Below are positions 60,757-64,000 of a stretch of DNA of 64,000 nucleotides, piece after piece. Within the stretch, counting starts at the first letter, position 1; each line of letters begins with the position of its first letter. The notes under the pieces are model-generated. The model made no database searches and was not told the origin of the DNA. It was given only the letters and a program-made list of their open reading frames with translations. The stretch spans positions 1-64,000 of the forward strand of contig CBDCGJ010000047.1 of NCBI GenBank assembly GCA_965216645.1, read 5' to 3'. The DNA comes from CBDCGJ01 sp965216645. GTDB taxonomy: Bacteria; Pseudomonadota; Alphaproteobacteria; GCA-2731375. The position numbers were made by a program, and so were the translations under genes.

Positions 60757-62655
60757 CTATCTCTTCGGATAACCGAGGCCGCCGAGCGACTCGGCGATTT
60801 CGTCGAGGATGACCGGGTCGTCGATGGTGGCGGGCATGCGGAAGTCTTCGCCGTCGGCGATTTTGCTCATGGTGCCGCGCAGGATCTTGCCGGAGCGGGT
60901 TTTCGGCAAGCGCTCGACGACGACGCAGTCGCGGAAGGCGGCGACCGGGCCAATCTTCTGCCGCACCAGGCCGACGCATTCCTGGACGATCTGTTCGCTG
61001 GTACTGGCGACGCCCGTCTTCAGCACAACAAAGCCGACCGGCACCTGACCTTTCAGTTTGTCGGCGACCCCGATCACCGCGCATTCGGCGACATCGCCGT
61101 GGCCGGCCAGCACTTCCTCCATGCCGCCGGTGGACAGTCGGTGGCCGGCGACGTTGATGATGTCGTCGGTGCGGCTCATGATGTAGAGATAGCCATCCTC
61201 GTCCTGGAAGCCGGCGTCGGCGGTTTTGTAGTAGCCGGGAAACTCCTCCAGATAGCTTTCCACATAGCGGTCGTCGTTTTGCCAGAGGGTCGGCAAGGTC
61301 CCTGGCGGCAGCGGCAACTTGACCACGATGGCACCGGTCTCGCCGCGCGCGACTTCCTGATTTTGCTCATCGACGACGCGGATGTCATAGCCGGGCACCG
61401 CCTTGGTGGGCGAGCCGTATTTGACTGGGAAGGGGCCGAGACCCATGCAGTTGGCGGCCATGGGCCAGCCGGTCTCGGTCTGCCACCAATGATCGATGAC
61501 CGGCCGCTCGAGTTGCTGCTCAGCCCATTGGATCGTGTCTGGGTCCGCCCGCTCGCCGGCCAGAAAGAGGATACGGAAGTGGTCGAGATCGTAGTCGCCG
61601 ATCAACTTGCCGTCCGGATCCTCACGCTTGATGGCGCGGAAGGCCGTCGGCGCGGTGAACAGCGCGACTACTTTATGCTGATCGATAACGCGCCAATAGA
61701 CGCCCGCGTCCGGCGTGCCCACCGGCTTACCCTCGAACAGGATCGTGGTGCAGCCGTGGAATAGGGGTGCATAGACGATATAGGAATGCCCGACCACCCA
61801 GCCAACGTCGGAGGCGGCCCACCAAGCCTCCCCCGGATTGATGTCGTAGACGTTCTTCATGCTCCACTTCAAGGCCACCAGATGGCCGCCATTGTCGCGC
61901 ACCACGCCCTTCGGAACACCGGTGGTGCCGGAGGTGTAGAGCACATAGAGCGGATCGGTGGCGGCTATGGGCACGCAGTCGGCGGGCGCCGCCGCGGCCA
62001 CCGCCTCGCGCCAATCCAGGTCGCGGCCGGCGGTCAACTCGGCCGTTTCCATCTCCCGCTGCAGGATCACGCAATGGTCCGGCTTGTGCGCGGACAGATC
62101 GATGGCGCCGTCGAGCAGGGGTTTGTATTCGACGATGCGGCCGGGCTCGATACCGCAGGAGGCGGAGAGAATGACTTTCGGCTTGGCGTCGTCGATCCGG
62201 GTCGCCAGCTCGTTGGACGCAAAGCCGCCGAAGACCACGGAATGCACCGCGCCGATGCGGGCGCAGGCCAGCATGGCGATGGCGGTTTCCGGGATCATCG
62301 GCATGTAGATGATCACCCGGTCACCCTTCTCGACGCCGAGGCCGCGTAGCATGCCGGCGGTGCGCGCCGTTGCGTCCCGCAACTCCGCGTAGCTGATCGA
62401 TTTGATGGTGTCGGTGACCGGGGAATCGTAAACGATTGCCGCCTGATCGCCGCGGCCGGCCTCGACATGGCGGTCGACGGCGTTATAGCAGGTGTTGGTC
62501 TCCGCACCAACGAACCAGCGGTAGAAGGGCGGGTTGCTGTCGTCCAGCACCTTGTCCCAGCGTTTGTACCAGTGTACCTCTTCCGCTGCCTCGGCCCAGA
62601 ATGCCGCCGGGTCCCGTTGCCAGGCACCATAGACGTCGTCGTAATTGCGGGTCAT
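60757..62655 (-). CDS. prpE: Propionyl-CoA synthetase (PrpE-type acyl-CoA synthetase)
   Basis: The 632-residue enzyme starts at an ATG that gives the YDDVYGAWQRDPAAFW opening of PrpE. It has VLYTSGTTGVPKGVVRDNGGH near residue 240, the ACS-type VIDHWWQTETGWP near residue 388, KTADAGFQDEDGYLYIMSRTDDIINVAGHRLSTG near residue 480 and the acetylatable Lys in KTRSGKILRGTM near residue 598. VVRDNGGH and YDDVYG favour propionate over acetate. It activates propionate with ATP and CoA. The frame extends 17 codons further upstream without a ribosome site. Confidence 0.92.
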   Translation of the reverse strand: MTRNYDDVYGAWQRDPAAFWAEAAEEVHWYKRWDKVLDDSNPPFYRWFVGAETNTCYNAVDRHVEAGRGDQAAIVYDSPVTDTIKSISYAELRDATARTAGMLRGLGVEKGDRVIIYMPMIPETAIAMLACARIGAVHSVVFGGFASNELATRIDDAKPKVILSASCGIEPGRIVEYKPLLDGAIDLSAHKPDHCVILQREMETAELTAGRDLDWREAVAAAAPADCVPIAATDPLYVLYTSGTTGVPKGVVRDNGGHLVALKWSMKNVYDINPGEAWWAASDVGWVVGHSYIVYAPLFHGCTTILFEGKPVGTPDAGVYWRVIDQHKVVALFTAPTAFRAIKREDPDGKLIGDYDLDHFRILFLAGERADPDTIQWAEQQLERPVIDHWWQTETGWPMAANCMGLGPFPVKYGSPTKAVPGYDIRVVDEQNQEVARGETGAIVVKLPLPPGTLPTLWQNDDRYVESYLEEFPGYYKTADAGFQDEDGYLYIMSRTDDIINVAGHRLSTGGMEEVLAGHGDVAECAVIGVADKLKGQVPVGFVVLKTGVASTSEQIVQECVGLVRQKIGPVAAFRDCVVVERLPKTRSGKILRGTMSKIADGEDFRMPATIDDPVILDEIAESLGGLGYPKR

Positions 62656-62827
62656 CGTCTCATCCCTCATGCGCGTCGCGAAGACCCAGTTATTGCCCAA
62701 AACCACTGGCTAATGAAAGAGTGAATCGGTGCGGCATTTTCCCTACCGCCGGTCAGGTCAACTTGCTATGAGTCCGGTCGACGCGGCGAACGCCGATCCC
62801 GAGCAATGCGGCTGGAGTGCGAAGACC

Positions 62828-64000
62828 ATGAGCCATCCTTACGAAACCGATCTGGACCAGAACCAGGCTAATTATCAGGCCTTGACGCCGTTGAGCCTGA
62901 TCCAACGAACGGCGGCGGTCTATCCGCAGCGGCCGGCCGTCATTCACGGTCAGATCCGCCGCGATTGGGGCGAGACCTATGGACGCTGCCGGCGCCTGGC
63001 CAGCGCGTTGGCGAAACGGGGCGTCGGCAAGGGCGACACGGTGGCGATCATGTCGCCGAACACCCCGGCCATGTTCGAGGCCCATTTCGGCGTGCCGGCG
63101 ACCGGCGCCGTGCTGAACGCCCTCAACTATCGCCTGGATGCTGCCAATCTCGCCTTCATCCTCGACCATGGCGAGGCCAAGGTGCTGCTCACCGACACCG
63201 AGTTCGCGCCGGTTATCGAGCAGGCGCTGGCCCAGGCGTCGGTGTCGCCCCTGGTCATCGACATCGCCGATCCGGAGTTCACTGGCGAGGGCGGCCGCCT
63301 CGGCGAAATGGAGTATGAGGAGTTCCTGGCCACTGGCGATGAGGACGGCGTCTGGCAGCTGCCGACGGACGAGTGGCAGGCGATCACGCTCAATTATACC
63401 TCCGGCACCACGGGTAATCCGAAAGGCGTGGTCTATCACCATCGCGGCGCCTATCTGAACGCGCTCGGCAATGTGATCTCCTGGCATATGCCGGCGCATC
63501 CGATCTATCTCTGGACCCTGCCGATGTTTCACTGCAACGGCTGGTGCTTCCCCTGGACCCTGGCCGCCACCGCCGGGGTCAATGTCTGCCTGCGCAACGT
63601 CATCGCCAAGGACATCTATGACGCCATCGCCGACCATAAGGTCAGCCATCTCTGCGGCGCGCCGATCGTCATGCAGCTGATCTCCGGCGCCGGCGCGGAC
63701 GACAAGCGGGCGTTCGATCATAAGGTGGAGATGATGACCGCCGCCGCGCCGCCGCCGGCCGCGGTGTTGGAGGAGATGGCGCGCCAGGGCTTCAACGTCA
63801 CCCATGTCTACGGCCTGACGGAGACCTACGGCCCCTGCATCGTCAATGCCTGGCAGGCGGAATGGGATGACCTGCCGCCGGCGGAGCAGGCCCGCGAGAA
63901 GGCGCGCCAGGGCGTGCCCTACGAAGTGCAGGAAGGCCTGATGATCGCCGATCCGGAGACCCTGGAACCTTTGCCGAAGGACGGCGAGAGCATCGGCGAG
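62828..64000 (+). CDS. AMP-forming acyl-CoA synthetase (3' end off window)
   Basis: The first 391 codons of an adenylating enzyme are present. It has SLIQRTAAVYPQRPAVIHG near residue 24, LNYTSGTTGNPKGVVYHH near residue 191, LPMFHCNGWCFPW near residue 231 and THVYGLTETYGP near residue 326. The HCNGW motif is typical of the medium-chain and methylmercaptopropionate-type (DmdB-like) ligases. It activates a fatty or thioether acid to its CoA ester. It is divergent from prpE. The C-terminal lysine domain lies beyond the window. Confidence 0.9.
   Translation, partial: MSHPYETDLDQNQANYQALTPLSLIQRTAAVYPQRPAVIHGQIRRDWGETYGRCRRLASALAKRGVGKGDTVAIMSPNTPAMFEAHFGVPATGAVLNALNYRLDAANLAFILDHGEAKVLLTDTEFAPVIEQALAQASVSPLVIDIADPEFTGEGGRLGEMEYEEFLATGDEDGVWQLPTDEWQAITLNYTSGTTGNPKGVVYHHRGAYLNALGNVISWHMPAHPIYLWTLPMFHCNGWCFPWTLAATAGVNVCLRNVIAKDIYDAIADHKVSHLCGAPIVMQLISGAGADDKRAFDHKVEMMTAAAPPPAAVLEEMARQGFNVTHVYGLTETYGPCIVNAWQAEWDDLPPAEQAREKARQGVPYEVQEGLMIADPETLEPLPKDGESIGE

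Overview
The window reads as two kinds of bacterial DNA joined end to end. About 47 kb on the right (16.58-64.0 kb) is a dense, GC-rich alphaproteobacterial chromosome, probably of a Rhodospirillales-like lineage. Supporting genes include a DUF1013/TrcR cell-cycle regulator, DUF1192, DUF2783, two YdcH-type DUF465 proteins, a Zn-finger-less L31, purE-purK, TRAP transporters and many CoA-ligase, CoA-transferase and acyl-CoA dehydrogenase genes. Two segments, about 1-6.03 kb and 12.80-16.56 kb, look planctomycete-like: PEP-CTERM exported proteins, a WGR/HEAT-repeat protein and a giant membrane protein. A third segment, about 6.03-12.80 kb, is alphaproteobacterial again but full of frameshifts. 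All three switches fall inside genes, so I infer an assembly chimera rather than lateral transfer. Reading-frame breaks are frequent from 1 to about 17.6 kb and almost absent afterwards.

Layout. 1-3.5 kb: an imperfect tandem duplication of [PEP-CTERM gene / divergent intergenic region / nitroreductase], with the first nitroreductase cut short. 3.5-6.03 kb: WGR/HEAT protein. 6.03-12.8 kb: 3' end of a TadG-like VWA protein, a NitT/TauT-type ABC transporter (permease, ATPase, Tat-exported binding protein), VOC protein, LysE exporter, isochorismatase-like hydrolase and SulP transporter. 12.8-16.56 kb: one roughly 1,250-residue membrane protein on the minus strand in three reading frames.

16.58-28.7 kb: a catabolic island. 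A minus-strand series (class III aminotransferase, GntR regulator, DapA-like lyase, TRAP DctP-DctQ-DctM, amidohydrolase, hydantoinase A) stands back to back with a plus-strand epimerase, flavin monooxygenase and DUF2783 gene. A doubled palindromic operator lies directly in front of gntR. 28.7-29.3 kb: ParDE toxin-antitoxin with a frameshifted toxin. 29.4-41.4 kb: acyl-CoA metabolism (two acyl-CoA dehydrogenases, CoA ligase, two CoA transferases, HMG-CoA lyase-like enzyme), a CobW-type metallochaperone with a small CxxC protein, a polysaccharide deacetylase, an isochorismatase-like hydrolase and a peroxiredoxin whose peroxidatic cysteine codon is an in-frame TGA, probably selenocysteine.

41.4-43.2 kb: an IS5-family element sitting in the loop of a perfect 13-bp palindrome. 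43.2-64 kb: glycerate kinase with LysR, azoreductase, purE-purK-adenylate cyclase, diguanylate cyclase, ABCB-type exporter, rpmE, an hsp20 gene with a ROSE-like RNA thermometer, M20 deacylase, SCO1, a cupin and an alpha/beta hydrolase, metY with a two-state leader, quinone oxidoreductase, trcR, prpE and a final acyl-CoA synthetase cut by the window edge. Copies of a REP-like palindromic repeat are scattered between 34.9 and 60.7 kb. I recognised no rRNA, tRNA or CRISPR array.
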